Shown one piece after another: positions 50,842 to 58,916 of a stretch of DNA of 64,000 nt. The notes under the pieces were generated by a model. That model had not been told where the DNA came from. It was given only the letters and a program-made list of their open reading frames with translations, and did no database searches. Positions within the stretch are counted from its first letter, which is position 1. Each line of letters begins with the position of its first letter. Origin of the DNA: Thauera sp. GDN1 (lineage in GTDB: Bacteria; Pseudomonadota; Gammaproteobacteria; Burkholderiales; Rhodocyclaceae); the NCBI RefSeq assembly GCF_029223545.1, contig NZ_CP097870.1, positions 248,001 through 312,000 on the forward strand, in the 5' to 3' direction. A program made the position numbers and the translations under genes.

Positions 50842-51256
50842 CGCAGCCGCTGCACTGCTGGCGGCCACCCTGCTCGGTGGCTGTGCCACCAGCAAGGAGA
50901 AGCTGCTGCCGCACGGCGACAGCACCATGCTCGACATCTGGCTGCAGGAGACCGGCGGCGGCGCGGGCGGCGGCCCGGCCGCGCGGCAACTGCTCGATGC
51001 GCGCCAGGGCCTGCGCCGGCCGCTGACCGAGGCCGATATGCAGGCAGCGCCCGGCATGCAGGCGCGCTACACGCGTACCGCGCAGAACGAGATTTACCGG
51101 CAGTTCCACCGCCTGCCGAACCCCGACCTGGTGATGTACGTGTTTCCGCACCTGGCGGGTACCGACCCCGTACCGGTGCCCGGCTACAGCACGGTGTTTC
51201 CGCTCTACCAGCGCGTGCAGTACGCGATGCCGGGCGAGCGCGTGGAGGACTACTGA
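50822..51256 (+). CDS. TIGR03751-family conjugative lipoprotein
   Basis: 144 residues from ATG 50822. Lipobox LLGGCATS gives a lipidated Cys at about residue 21, then TMLDIWLQETGGG and YTRTAQNEIYRQFHRLPNPDLVMYVFPH. A TraV/VirB7-like outer-membrane lipoprotein. Its stop overlaps the TraC start as TGATG. Confidence 0.93.
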   Translation: MPRIWIDAAAALLAATLLGGCATSKEKLLPHGDSTMLDIWLQETGGGAGGGPAARQLLDARQGLRRPLTEADMQAAPGMQARYTRTAQNEIYRQFHRLPNPDLVMYVFPHLAGTDPVPVPGYSTVFPLYQRVQYAMPGERVEDY

Positions 51257-54144
51257 TGGGCTGGTCGCTGCCGTGGTCACGCAAGCCCAGCGCATCGCCT
51301 TCCGACCCCGTGGATGCGGCCGATGATGCCTGGGCGCGGCACGTAAGGGCGCTGGCGGCAGCGGGTGTCGCCGAACCGGGCAGGGCGCTCGGCCGGGGTC
51401 GGCGCGGGCCGGCCACCCAGGCCGACCACGATGCGCTCTATGGCGTCGCACCGTCGTTCGCGGACCTGCTGCCCTGGGTCGAGTACCTGCCCGACACCAA
51501 GTGCATGTTGCTGGAAGATGGCCAGTCGGTGGCGGCCTTCTTCGAGCTGGTGCCGGTCGGCACCGAGGGCCGCGAGATGGCCTGGCTGTGGCAGGCGCGC
51601 GATGCGCTGGAGAACGCGCTGCAGGACGCCTTCGACGAGTTGGACGACAACCCTTGGGTGGTGCAGCTCTATGCCCAGGACGAGGCCAACTGGGACAACT
51701 ATCTGCGCTCGCTGGCGAACTATCTGCAGCCTCGTGCACAAGGCAGCGCATTCAGCGACTTCTACCTGCGCTTCTTCGCCCATCACCTGAGGGCCATCGC
51801 CAAGCCGGGCGGTTTGTTCGAGGACACCACGGTGACGCGCCTGCCGTGGCGCGGCCAGGTTCGGCGCGTGCGCATGGTCGTCTACCGCCGCACGCCCGCG
51901 ACCCCGACCCTACGGCGCGGCCAGTCGGCCGAGCAGGCGCTGACCACGATCTGCGACCGCCTCGCCGGCGGGCTGGCGAATGCCGGAGTGAAAGCGCGAC
52001 GTCTCGCCGCGGCGGACATCCACGCCTGGCTGCTGCGCTGGTTCAACCCGAACCCCACCGTGCTCGGCGCCACTGCCGAGGACCGTGAACGCTTCTACGC
52101 GCTGACCCGCTATCCGGAGGGGCGGGAGGAGGGCGATATCGAGCTCGCCAGCGGCACCGACTTCGCGCAACGCCTGTTCTTTGGCCAGCCGCGCTCGGAC
52201 GTGTCCAACGGCCTGTGGTTCTTTGACGACATGCCGCATCGGGTGATCGTGATAGATCGTCTGCGTACACCGCCGGCGACCGGTCATCTGACGGGTGAGA
52301 CGCGCAAGGGCGGCGATGCCATGAACGCGCTCTTCGACCAGATGCCCGAGGACACGGTGATGTGCCTGACGCTGGTCGCCACGCCCCAGGACGTGCTCGA
52401 GGCGCACCTGAACCACCTCGCCAGAAAGGCCGTCGGCGAGACCCTGGCCTCGGAGCAGACCCGGCAGGACGTGCAGCAGGCGCGTGGCCTGATCGGCAGC
52501 GCGCACAAGCTCTACCGCGGCGCGCTGGCGTTCTACCTGCGCGGCCGCGACTTGGCCCAACTCGATGCGCGCGGCCTGCAGCTCGTCAACGTGATGCTCA
52601 ACGCCGGCCTGCAACCGGTACGCGAAGAGGACGAGGTGGCGCCGCTGAACAGCTATCTGCGCTGGCTGCCGTGCGTGTTCGATCCGGCTGCCGACAAGCG
52701 CCAGTGGTACACCCAGCTCATGTTCGCGCAACATGCGGCGAACCTGGCGCCGGTCTGGGGCCGCAGCCAGGGCACGGGGCATCCGGGCATCACGTTCTTC
52801 AACCGCGGCGGCGGTCCGATCACCTTCGATCCGTTGAACCGCCTCGACCGGCAGATGAACGCGCATCTGTTCCTGTTCGGCCCCACGGGGTCGGGCAAGA
52901 GCGCGACGCTCAACAACATCCTGAATCAGGTGACGGCGATCTATCGGCCGCGCCTGTTCATCGTCGAGGCGGGCAACAGCTTCGGCCTGTTCGGCGACTT
53001 CGCGGCACGGCTGGGCCTCACCGTGCATCGCGTGAAGCTCGCGCCGGGCGCGGGCGTCAGTCTGGCTCCGTTCGCCGACGCCTGGCGGCTGGTCGATACG
53101 CCGAGCCAGGTACAGACGCTGGACGCCGATGCGCTCGACGAAGACCAGACCGATGCCGGCATGGCCGTGGAAGGCGATGAGCAGCGCGACGTGCTCGGCG
53201 AGCTGGAGATCACTGCGCGGCTGATGATCACCGGCGGCGAGGACAAGGAAGAAGCGCGCATGACGCGCGCCGACCGCAGCCTGATCCGTCAGTGCATTCT
53301 CGATGCGGCCCAACATTGCGTGGCGGACAAGCGCACGGTGCTCACGCGCGATGTGCGCGACGCGCTGCGCGAGCGCGCCCGCGACGCCACGCTGCCGGAG
53401 ATGCGGCGTGCACGGCTGCTGGAAATGGCCGACGCCATGGATATGTTCTGCCAGGGCGTGGACGGCGAGATGTTCGACCGGTCGGGCACGCCGTGGCCCG
53501 AGGCGGACATCACGATCGTGGACCTGGCCACCTTCGCGCGCGAGGGCTACAACGCCCAACTCTCGATTGCCTACATCTCGCTCATCAACACCGTCAACAG
53601 CATCGCCGAGCGCGACCAGTTCCTGGGCCGCCCGATCATCAACGTGACGGACGAAGGCCACATCATCACGAAGAACCCGCTGCTCGCGCCCTACGTGGTC
53701 AAGATCACCAAGATGTGGCGCAAGCTCGGCGCCTGGTTCTGGCTCGCCACGCAGAACCTGGACGACTTGCCGAAAGCGGCCGAGCCCATGCTCAACATGA
53801 TCGAGTGGTGGATCTGCCTGTCGATGCCGCCCGATGAAGTCGAGAAGATCGCGCGCTTCCGCGAACTCAACGCTTCGCAGAAGGCGCTGATGCTCTCGGC
53901 CCGCAAGGAGGCCGGCAAGTTCAGCGAGGGCGTCATCCTGTCCAAGTCGATGGAGGTGCTGTTTCGCGCCGTGCCGCCCAGCCTCTACCTGGCGATGGCG
54001 ATGACCGAGCCCGAGGAGAAGGCCGAACGCTTCCAGTTGATGCAGCAGCACGGCATCAGCGAGCTGGATGCCGCCTTCCGCGTGGCCGAGAAGATCGACC
54101 GTGCGCGGGGCATCGAACCTCTGGCGCTGGACACGTTGGCCTGA
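51256..54144 (+). CDS. traC: VirB4/TraC-type conjugative ATPase (PFL_4706 family)
   Basis: 962 residues, TGATG start overlap. Walker A LFGPTGSGKSAT at about 536-547, Walker B PIINVTDEGHII at about 794, and C-terminal motifs FWLATQNLDDLP and SMPPDEVEKIARF. The large N-terminal half (1-500) is the TraC-type domain. It powers pilus and channel assembly at the cytoplasmic face. Full length for the family. Confidence 0.96.
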   Translation: MGWSLPWSRKPSASPSDPVDAADDAWARHVRALAAAGVAEPGRALGRGRRGPATQADHDALYGVAPSFADLLPWVEYLPDTKCMLLEDGQSVAAFFELVPVGTEGREMAWLWQARDALENALQDAFDELDDNPWVVQLYAQDEANWDNYLRSLANYLQPRAQGSAFSDFYLRFFAHHLRAIAKPGGLFEDTTVTRLPWRGQVRRVRMVVYRRTPATPTLRRGQSAEQALTTICDRLAGGLANAGVKARRLAAADIHAWLLRWFNPNPTVLGATAEDRERFYALTRYPEGREEGDIELASGTDFAQRLFFGQPRSDVSNGLWFFDDMPHRVIVIDRLRTPPATGHLTGETRKGGDAMNALFDQMPEDTVMCLTLVATPQDVLEAHLNHLARKAVGETLASEQTRQDVQQARGLIGSAHKLYRGALAFYLRGRDLAQLDARGLQLVNVMLNAGLQPVREEDEVAPLNSYLRWLPCVFDPAADKRQWYTQLMFAQHAANLAPVWGRSQGTGHPGITFFNRGGGPITFDPLNRLDRQMNAHLFLFGPTGSGKSATLNNILNQVTAIYRPRLFIVEAGNSFGLFGDFAARLGLTVHRVKLAPGAGVSLAPFADAWRLVDTPSQVQTLDADALDEDQTDAGMAVEGDEQRDVLGELEITARLMITGGEDKEEARMTRADRSLIRQCILDAAQHCVADKRTVLTRDVRDALRERARDATLPEMRRARLLEMADAMDMFCQGVDGEMFDRSGTPWPEADITIVDLATFAREGYNAQLSIAYISLINTVNSIAERDQFLGRPIINVTDEGHIITKNPLLAPYVVKITKMWRKLGAWFWLATQNLDDLPKAAEPMLNMIEWWICLSMPPDEVEKIARFRELNASQKALMLSARKEAGKFSEGVILSKSMEVLFRAVPPSLYLAMAMTEPEEKAERFQLMQQHGISELDAAFRVAEKIDRARGIEPLALDTLA

Positions 54145-54157
54145 CGGGAGCGACACG

Positions 54158-54901
54158 ATGCGCATGCCTTCCTTCGCCCGCCGTCATCCCTGGATCGGTC
54201 TGCTGATCGTGGTGACGATTGCGGTGGCCTCGTGGATGCTGCTGCGCGCGCCGCATCCGGCAACCGAGTCCATGCCCCTGGCCGCCGCCGGGTCCGAAGT
54301 GCCGAAACCGGCCGGCCCGCCCTGGCTGTATGGCCGTGCCGATGCGCGCTTCACGGTGGTCGGGTACGCCGACCTGGAGTGTCCGTACTGCCGGGCCTAC
54401 TTCCCCGCGCTCAAGCGCTGGATCGACGCCCATCCCGAGGTGAACTGGCAGTGGCACCACCTGCCGCTGTCCATGCACGAGCCGGCCGCGACTGCCGAGG
54501 CACGCCTGGCCGAGTGCGCGGGCGAGACGGGCGGACATGCCAGTTTCTGGCAGGCCGTGGCGTGGCTCTACTCGAACACCCGTGGCGACGGCCAGGGCCT
54601 GCCGGAGGGCCTGCGCTATCCCGGCCTCACGCCAGCCATGCGGGGTTGTCTCGACAGCGAGCGCCCCGATGCCGTCATCCGTGCCCAGGCGGTGGAAGCA
54701 GCACAGCAGGGCATCGCGGCCACGCCGGCCTTGCAACTGCGCGACCGCGAGTCCGGCAAGACACTTCTGCTGCACGGCCCCGTCGAAGGCGATGCCTTGC
54801 TGTCGGCCATCGACCTGCTCGCCGCCGGCAGCACGACCGTAGCGGAACCCGCAAATTCCCCAGACATGCCCGCCGACGTTGCCGGTGACATGCCCAGGTA
54901 G
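54158..54901 (+). CDS. DsbA-family thiol:disulfide protein
   Basis: 247 residues with an N-terminal membrane anchor (WIGLLIVVTIAVASWMLL). A thioredoxin fold with the active-site CPYC at 75-78 (GYADLECPYCRAYFPALKRW) and the cis-Pro loop ATPALQL near 192. It probably oxidises or isomerises disulfides in periplasmic transfer proteins. Its last 30 nt, encoding DVAGDMPR, double as the P1/CATGCCC part of structured RNA copy 4. Confidence 0.9.
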   Translation: MRMPSFARRHPWIGLLIVVTIAVASWMLLRAPHPATESMPLAAAGSEVPKPAGPPWLYGRADARFTVVGYADLECPYCRAYFPALKRWIDAHPEVNWQWHHLPLSMHEPAATAEARLAECAGETGGHASFWQAVAWLYSNTRGDGQGLPEGLRYPGLTPAMRGCLDSERPDAVIRAQAVEAAQQGIAATPALQLRDRESGKTLLLHGPVEGDALLSAIDLLAAGSTTVAEPANSPDMPADVAGDMPR

Positions 54902-55005
54902 CCATCGATCTTCAAGGCTGCGGCGCGGCTTGTCCGCGCTGATCGAAACCCGTTCGCATCGCATCCCTTGACGCGAACGGCCACCGCATCCGCGGTGGTG
55001 GATGC
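54872..55005 (+). ncRNA. Structured leader RNA, copy 4, upstream of radC
   Basis: P1 GCCGAC/GCCGGT with one A-C mismatch (54872-54886), CATGCCCAGG, P2 GTAGCC/GGCTGC (54898-54903 with 54916-54921) and P3 GCGCGG/CCGCGC (54923-54939). GTTCGC/GCGAAC (54952-54957 with 54973-54978) has a loop, GCATCC (54961-54966), that pairs with GGATGC (55000-55005). Hairpin CCACCGC/GCGGTGG (54981-54998) lies inside. Located 92 nt before a radC gene, the setting that gave the radC RNA class its name. The 5' end overlaps the DsbA-like coding sequence. Confidence 0.73.
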
Positions 55006-55039
55006 TCGCTCATCACCTGTTCCGTCCCCATCGTCCCCA

Positions 55040-55072
55040 GGAGGGTTTGCCCTCCAGGGGCAGGCGCCCTCC
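55040..55072 (+). promoter_or_regulatory. Leader hairpin before radC
   Basis: Nested: outer GGAGGG/CCCTCC (55040-55045 with 55067-55072), inner TGCCC/GGGCA. It ends 24 nt before ATG 55097, the same geometry as the hairpins 40 kb away. Confidence 0.62.
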
Positions 55073-55096
55073 GATCTCACCCATTGGAGGTTCGCC

Positions 55097-55591
55097 ATGT
55101 CTCTTGTCATCGCCGACTCCCGCCCGGAGTCGCTCACCCTGATCGCCGCCCAGCACGAAGACTGGATCATCCAGCAGGCCATCACCCTGCTGGAGAACCG
55201 CGTGTTCAAAGCCGGTCCGGCGCTGGGCAGCCCCGCCGCCGTGCGCGACTACCTGCGCCTGAAACTGGTCGCGGAGCCGAACGAAATCTTCGCCGTCGTG
55301 TTTCTCGACAGCCAGCACCAGGTGCTCGCCTTTGAGCCGCTGTTCAAGGGCACGGTCGACCAGACTTCGGTGTATCCGAGGGTGGTGGTCCAGCGTGCGC
55401 TGGCGCTCAACGCTTCGGCGCTGATCCTGGCGCATCAGCACCCCTCGGGGAACACCGAGCCATCGGCCGCTGATCGTGCGATCTCCGAGCGGCTGAAGAG
55501 TGCCCTGGCCACCGTCGATGTCCGGGTGCTGGATCACTTCATCGTCGGCAAGGGCAGCCCGTACTCGTTCGCCGAAGCCGGCTTGTTGTAG
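55097..55591 (+). CDS. radC: RadC-family JAB-domain protein, short ICE form
   Basis: 164 residues, TGGAGG before ATG 55097. JAMM-type metal site H113-x-H115 with D126 in [15 protein letters not shown]. It lacks the N-terminal helix-hairpin-helix part of chromosomal RadC (about 220 residues). Mobile-element RadC proteins often sit with antirestriction genes; the function is unsettled. It interrupts the tra gene run between the DsbA-like gene and TIGR03757, and has its own RNA leader and terminator, so it is a separate transcription unit. Confidence 0.93.
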   Translation: MSLVIADSRPESLTLIAAQHEDWIIQQAITLLENRVFKAGPALGSPAAVRDYLRLKLVAEPNEIFAVVFLDSQHQVLAFEPLFKGTVDQTSVYPRVVVQRALALNASALILAHQHPSGNTEPSAADRAISERLKSALATVDVRVLDHFIVGKGSPYSFAEAGLL

Positions 55592-55619
55592 CGCACTCAT
55601 TTCATCACCACGGGAGCCC

Positions 55620-55648
55620 TTGGCTCCCGTTTCTTTTCGCCGGTGCGC
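55620..55648 (+). terminator. Rho-independent terminator after radC
   Basis: ACGGGAGCC-ctt-GGCTCCCGT followed by TTCTTTT, 28 nt beyond the radC stop. The next 95 bp lead into the TIGR03757 gene. Confidence 0.85.
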
Positions 55649-55743
55649 AGGAAATCGGGACTGACCGGCTTCGGTTTCTTTGTCGTCCCCTGATCTGGGT
55701 TGCGCTCGACTACGAGTCTGCATCGACTCCGCGGAGACGCGAC

Positions 55744-56193
55744 ATGCCGGCTCATTTCCTCAACCTTCCTGCCGCCTCGCGGCGCCCCCTGGCCACGAGG
55801 CTGGCCGCTGGACTGTGCGCCGCGCTGCTCGGTTCCATCGCGGCAGCCGCCGATGTGCTCGTCGTCACCGACAGCCGTCATCCGGTGCAGGCCCCGGCCG
55901 GCGTGCGGATCATCGAGCTGGACCAGGCCACGCGCATCGAGGTCGAACTCGCGGCGCACCTGCCGGCCGACCCGCAACAGGCCGCAGCGGCGGTGCGGCA
56001 GCGGTTGCATGACGGCGGCGAGGCGCTGCAGCGCCGCATCGGCCATGCCTACCAAGGTGTCGCGGATGCCTGGGGACTGGGCATCGCCAAGATTCCCGCC
56101 GTGGTGGTCGATCGACGCTACGTGGTCTACGGCGAGCCCGACGTGTCCCGCGCCGTCGCGCGCATCAACGCCTACCGGAGCACGCAGCCATGA
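55744..56193 (+). CDS. TIGR03757-family ICE protein (TrbC-like)
   Basis: 149 residues with a signal peptide (LAAGLCAALLGSIAAAADV). Periplasmic; VLVVTDSRHPV and GIAKIPAVVVDRRYVVYGEPDVSRAVARI resemble the C-terminal half of TraW/TrbC-type proteins. Overlaps the TIGR03756 start by 4 nt and begins the last tra operon of the window. Confidence 0.9.
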   Translation: MPAHFLNLPAASRRPLATRLAAGLCAALLGSIAAAADVLVVTDSRHPVQAPAGVRIIELDQATRIEVELAAHLPADPQQAAAAVRQRLHDGGEALQRRIGHAYQGVADAWGLGIAKIPAVVVDRRYVVYGEPDVSRAVARINAYRSTQP

Positions 56194-57134
56194 GCCTCCT
56201 GCTGGCACGCCGGCGCCTGCGCGCCACCGCCGCCTCGCTGCTGCTGAGCGCGGCCACGTCGACATTCGCCCTGGACACCGCCACCATCGTCTCGTCGGCG
56301 CTGTCCCCCGACTGCCTCGAATACCGCGTGGTCGGAATCTGCTACTGGCTGTACTGCACGCCCTTCGGCTGCTCGGTGCGCACCTCCGTCAAGGTGCGCC
56401 ACTACGTCCCCGATGCGGTGGTGTCGAGCTACTCGAACACCGGCGAAAACCCGTGGCTGGAAGTCAGGGCGATGAGCATGCCCAACCCGAGCGCCAAGGC
56501 TGGCGGTGACGGCACGACCAATCACGACAACGAGAACAACCTCGCCAAGTTCAAGAACGCCGATGTCATCGGCCATCCGGCCGGGATGGTGTTCAGCCAG
56601 TTCGCCAGCGCCTCCGGTTACACCTGCGAAGGCGCGGGCACGGCCTTCATGCCGTATCTGCTGAGCACGCTCGACACGATCGCCTGGCGCTACAACATCC
56701 CGGAAGCGTTCTATCCCGAAGCGCTCATCCCCGGCCGGCGCGAAATCGGTACGCGCACTGGCCTGAACCTCTGGGGCAACGTGTATCCCCGCGGTGGCTT
56801 CCTGCACCAGACCGACGACCACAAGAGCGGCGCCGTGGTCGCGCAGCGCGCGGGCGACATCGTGACGCGCCGCAACCAGATTCACGTGTATCAGCCCCTG
56901 CTGGCCAACGCCCGCGACGGCTACTGGCCGGCCGGCGCGCTGATGGAGACCGACGCCTCGACGGGCAAGTGGCAGGAGCTGACGCCCACGCTCTCGAACA
57001 GTTGCGTGGTCTTCCCGCACAGCCGCACCCGCGTGCAGGCCCAGCAGGGCGACTACGCCTGGGCCTTGTGGCGGCCGTACTCCTGCTGCCGGCGCCGTGG
57101 CCAGGTCTTCCTCGGCAGCGTCGATTTCATGTGA
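56190..57134 (+). CDS. TIGR03756-family ICE protein (TraU-like)
   Basis: 314 residues, signal peptide ending STFALD. Cys-rich (LEYRVVGICYWLYCTPFGCSV, and PYSCCRRRG near the end), which suits the upstream DsbA-like enzyme. TraU-like periplasmic factor needed for mating-pair stabilisation in F-type systems. 10 nt to TIGR03755. Confidence 0.92.
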   Translation: MSLLLARRRLRATAASLLLSAATSTFALDTATIVSSALSPDCLEYRVVGICYWLYCTPFGCSVRTSVKVRHYVPDAVVSSYSNTGENPWLEVRAMSMPNPSAKAGGDGTTNHDNENNLAKFKNADVIGHPAGMVFSQFASASGYTCEGAGTAFMPYLLSTLDTIAWRYNIPEAFYPEALIPGRREIGTRTGLNLWGNVYPRGGFLHQTDDHKSGAVVAQRAGDIVTRRNQIHVYQPLLANARDGYWPAGALMETDASTGKWQELTPTLSNSCVVFPHSRTRVQAQQGDYAWALWRPYSCCRRRGQVFLGSVDFM

Positions 57135-57144
57135 GGAACCCACG

Positions 57145-58551
57145 ATGAACGCCTCCCTCCCTGACTTCCTGCGCCGCGCGAAGTCGCACCTGCGGGCCAC
57201 GCTGCTCATGGCGGCCATCACGCTGGCCGTCGGCGCCGCCTGGGCGCAGACCCGCATCGACCCCAATGGCGTGAACGTCAGCGGCAGCGTGATCGGCGAC
57301 GACGTGCTCTACAGCATCGGCGGCGGCCGGGCCGTGTCGATGGGTGGTGCCGGCAACATGCAAAGCATCGGCGTGGGGATCGGCTGGAACAGCAACCTGA
57401 TCTGCGGCGACATGAGCATCACCACGACGCTGCAGAACCAGCTCAACGGCATCACCAACGGCTTCCAGACGATCATGAGCAACGTGATCCAGAACGCCAC
57501 CAGCGCCGTGGCCTCGCTGCCGGCCCTGATCATCCAGCGCGCCGACCCGGGGCTCTACAACCTGCTGATCAACGGCATCCTCCAGGCGCGCCTGGACTTC
57601 GACCGCTCGAAGATGACCTGCCGGGCCATCGCCAATCGCATGGCGGACATGGCCGGCGGCCAGGCCGGCTGGGACCAGCTCGCCGAGGGGATGGCGCTGC
57701 GGGATGCGGTCAGCAGCACCGATGCCGTCTCCGCCATCGAGCAGGCCGAGTCCAACAAAGGGAACAACGGCGTGCCCTGGGTCGGCGGCGGCAATGCGGG
57801 CGGCTCCGGCCAGAGTTCGATCAAGGTGGTCGGCGATGTGACGCGCGCGGGCTACAACCTGCTCAACGGGCGCAGCGTCACCGATACTTCGTCGATCGCG
57901 CGCAGCGCCTGCGGCAACCGCCTGACCTGCCAGACCTGGTCGTCGCCTGGCGCGGCCGCGGCCTTTGCGAACCGCGTGCTCGGCGAACGCGAGCAACGCA
58001 CCTGCGAAAACTGCACGAAGACCCAGACCACGCCTGGCGTCGGGCTCACGCCAGTGATCCAGGAAGAGTACGAGACCAAGCTGCAGGTGCTGCAGGAGCT
58101 GGTGACGGGCGCCCGGCCGACGACGCCGGCCAATCTCGACGCGGCCGGCAGCAGCTCGCTGCCGATCACCCGCGGCGTGATCGAGGCCCTGCGGGACGAA
58201 CCCGACCAGGACGTGCTGGGCAAGCGCCTGGCGTCGGAGGCGGCGCTGTCCAGCGTGCTGGAGAAGGCCTTGCTGCTGCAACGCACGTTGCTGACCGGCA
58301 AGAAGGAGCCGAACGTCGCCGCCAACGAACTGGCCGTGCAGGCGGTCGACCAGGAGAACAGTGCGCTGGAGCAGGAGATCAACAACCTCAAGACCGAGCT
58401 GGAGCTGCGGCGCACGCTGGCCGGCAACTCGGCGATGGCGATCATCCAGCGCCACAGCACCCGCGCTGCTGGTTCGCGCGGCGTCTTCGAGGGCGACACC
58501 ACGCGCGACCGTCTGCGGGAAGTCCAGAAGCCGCGGAGCGGTACGCCATGA
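57145..58551 (+). CDS. TIGR03755-family ICE protein (TraH/TraN-group)
   Basis: 468 residues with a signal peptide (TLLMAAITLAVGAAWAQT). Family core GWNSNLICGDMSITTTLQNQLNGITNGFQTIM, then a CXXC-bearing segment (RTCENCTKTQTTPG) and a C-terminal coiled coil (about 405-435). A periplasmic or outer-membrane mating-pair component, disulfide-bonded. Its stop overlaps the next start. Confidence 0.92.
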   Translation: MNASLPDFLRRAKSHLRATLLMAAITLAVGAAWAQTRIDPNGVNVSGSVIGDDVLYSIGGGRAVSMGGAGNMQSIGVGIGWNSNLICGDMSITTTLQNQLNGITNGFQTIMSNVIQNATSAVASLPALIIQRADPGLYNLLINGILQARLDFDRSKMTCRAIANRMADMAGGQAGWDQLAEGMALRDAVSSTDAVSAIEQAESNKGNNGVPWVGGGNAGGSGQSSIKVVGDVTRAGYNLLNGRSVTDTSSIARSACGNRLTCQTWSSPGAAAAFANRVLGEREQRTCENCTKTQTTPGVGLTPVIQEEYETKLQVLQELVTGARPTTPANLDAAGSSSLPITRGVIEALRDEPDQDVLGKRLASEAALSSVLEKALLLQRTLLTGKKEPNVAANELAVQAVDQENSALEQEINNLKTELELRRTLAGNSAMAIIQRHSTRAAGSRGVFEGDTTRDRLREVQKPRSGTP

Positions 58552-58901
58552 GCCGGCTGGCCTGGCTGCGGCTGCCATGGCTGTTCAACCGCCGCGTCGG
58601 CGTGGCGCTGCTGTGGACCTTGCTGGTGGTCGCCGCCGCGGTGGCGGTGAACATCGCCGGCATCCACGTCGTCGGCGGCGTCGAGGGCTGGCAGCACTGG
58701 CTGCAGGCGCACGCCGGCCACTTCTTCGTGTGGCGGCTGTGCCTCTACGGAGCGACGGCTTACGGCTGGTGGTGGATGCGTCGGCGCCTGTTGCGGCGGG
58801 AGCCGTCCCGCGAGACGCATCAGCGCCTGCTGCGCACGGAGATCGCGGCCGTGATCGCCGTGGTCGCGCTGGAAGCCAGCCAACTGCTGCGGCACGGCTG
58901 A
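58548..58901 (+). CDS. ICE inner-membrane protein, unknown function
   Basis: 117 residues with three hydrophobic stretches (GVALLWTLLVVAAAVAVNIAGI; FFVWRLCLYGATAYGWWWM; AAVIAVVALEASQLL). Start overlaps the TIGR03755 stop (ATGA), and TraG follows 15 nt later. A conserved small partner in this position; I have no family name for it. Confidence 0.82.
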   Translation: MSRLAWLRLPWLFNRRVGVALLWTLLVVAAAVAVNIAGIHVVGGVEGWQHWLQAHAGHFFVWRLCLYGATAYGWWWMRRRLLRREPSRETHQRLLRTEIAAVIAVVALEASQLLRHG

Positions 58902-58916
58902 GACCGGGAGGCAGGC

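Noticed and set aside
51910..54165. Minus-strand open frame of 751 aa opposite traC
   Set aside because: Arg/His/Leu-rich antisense shadow of the VirB4-type gene, which has all its ATPase motifs on the plus strand.
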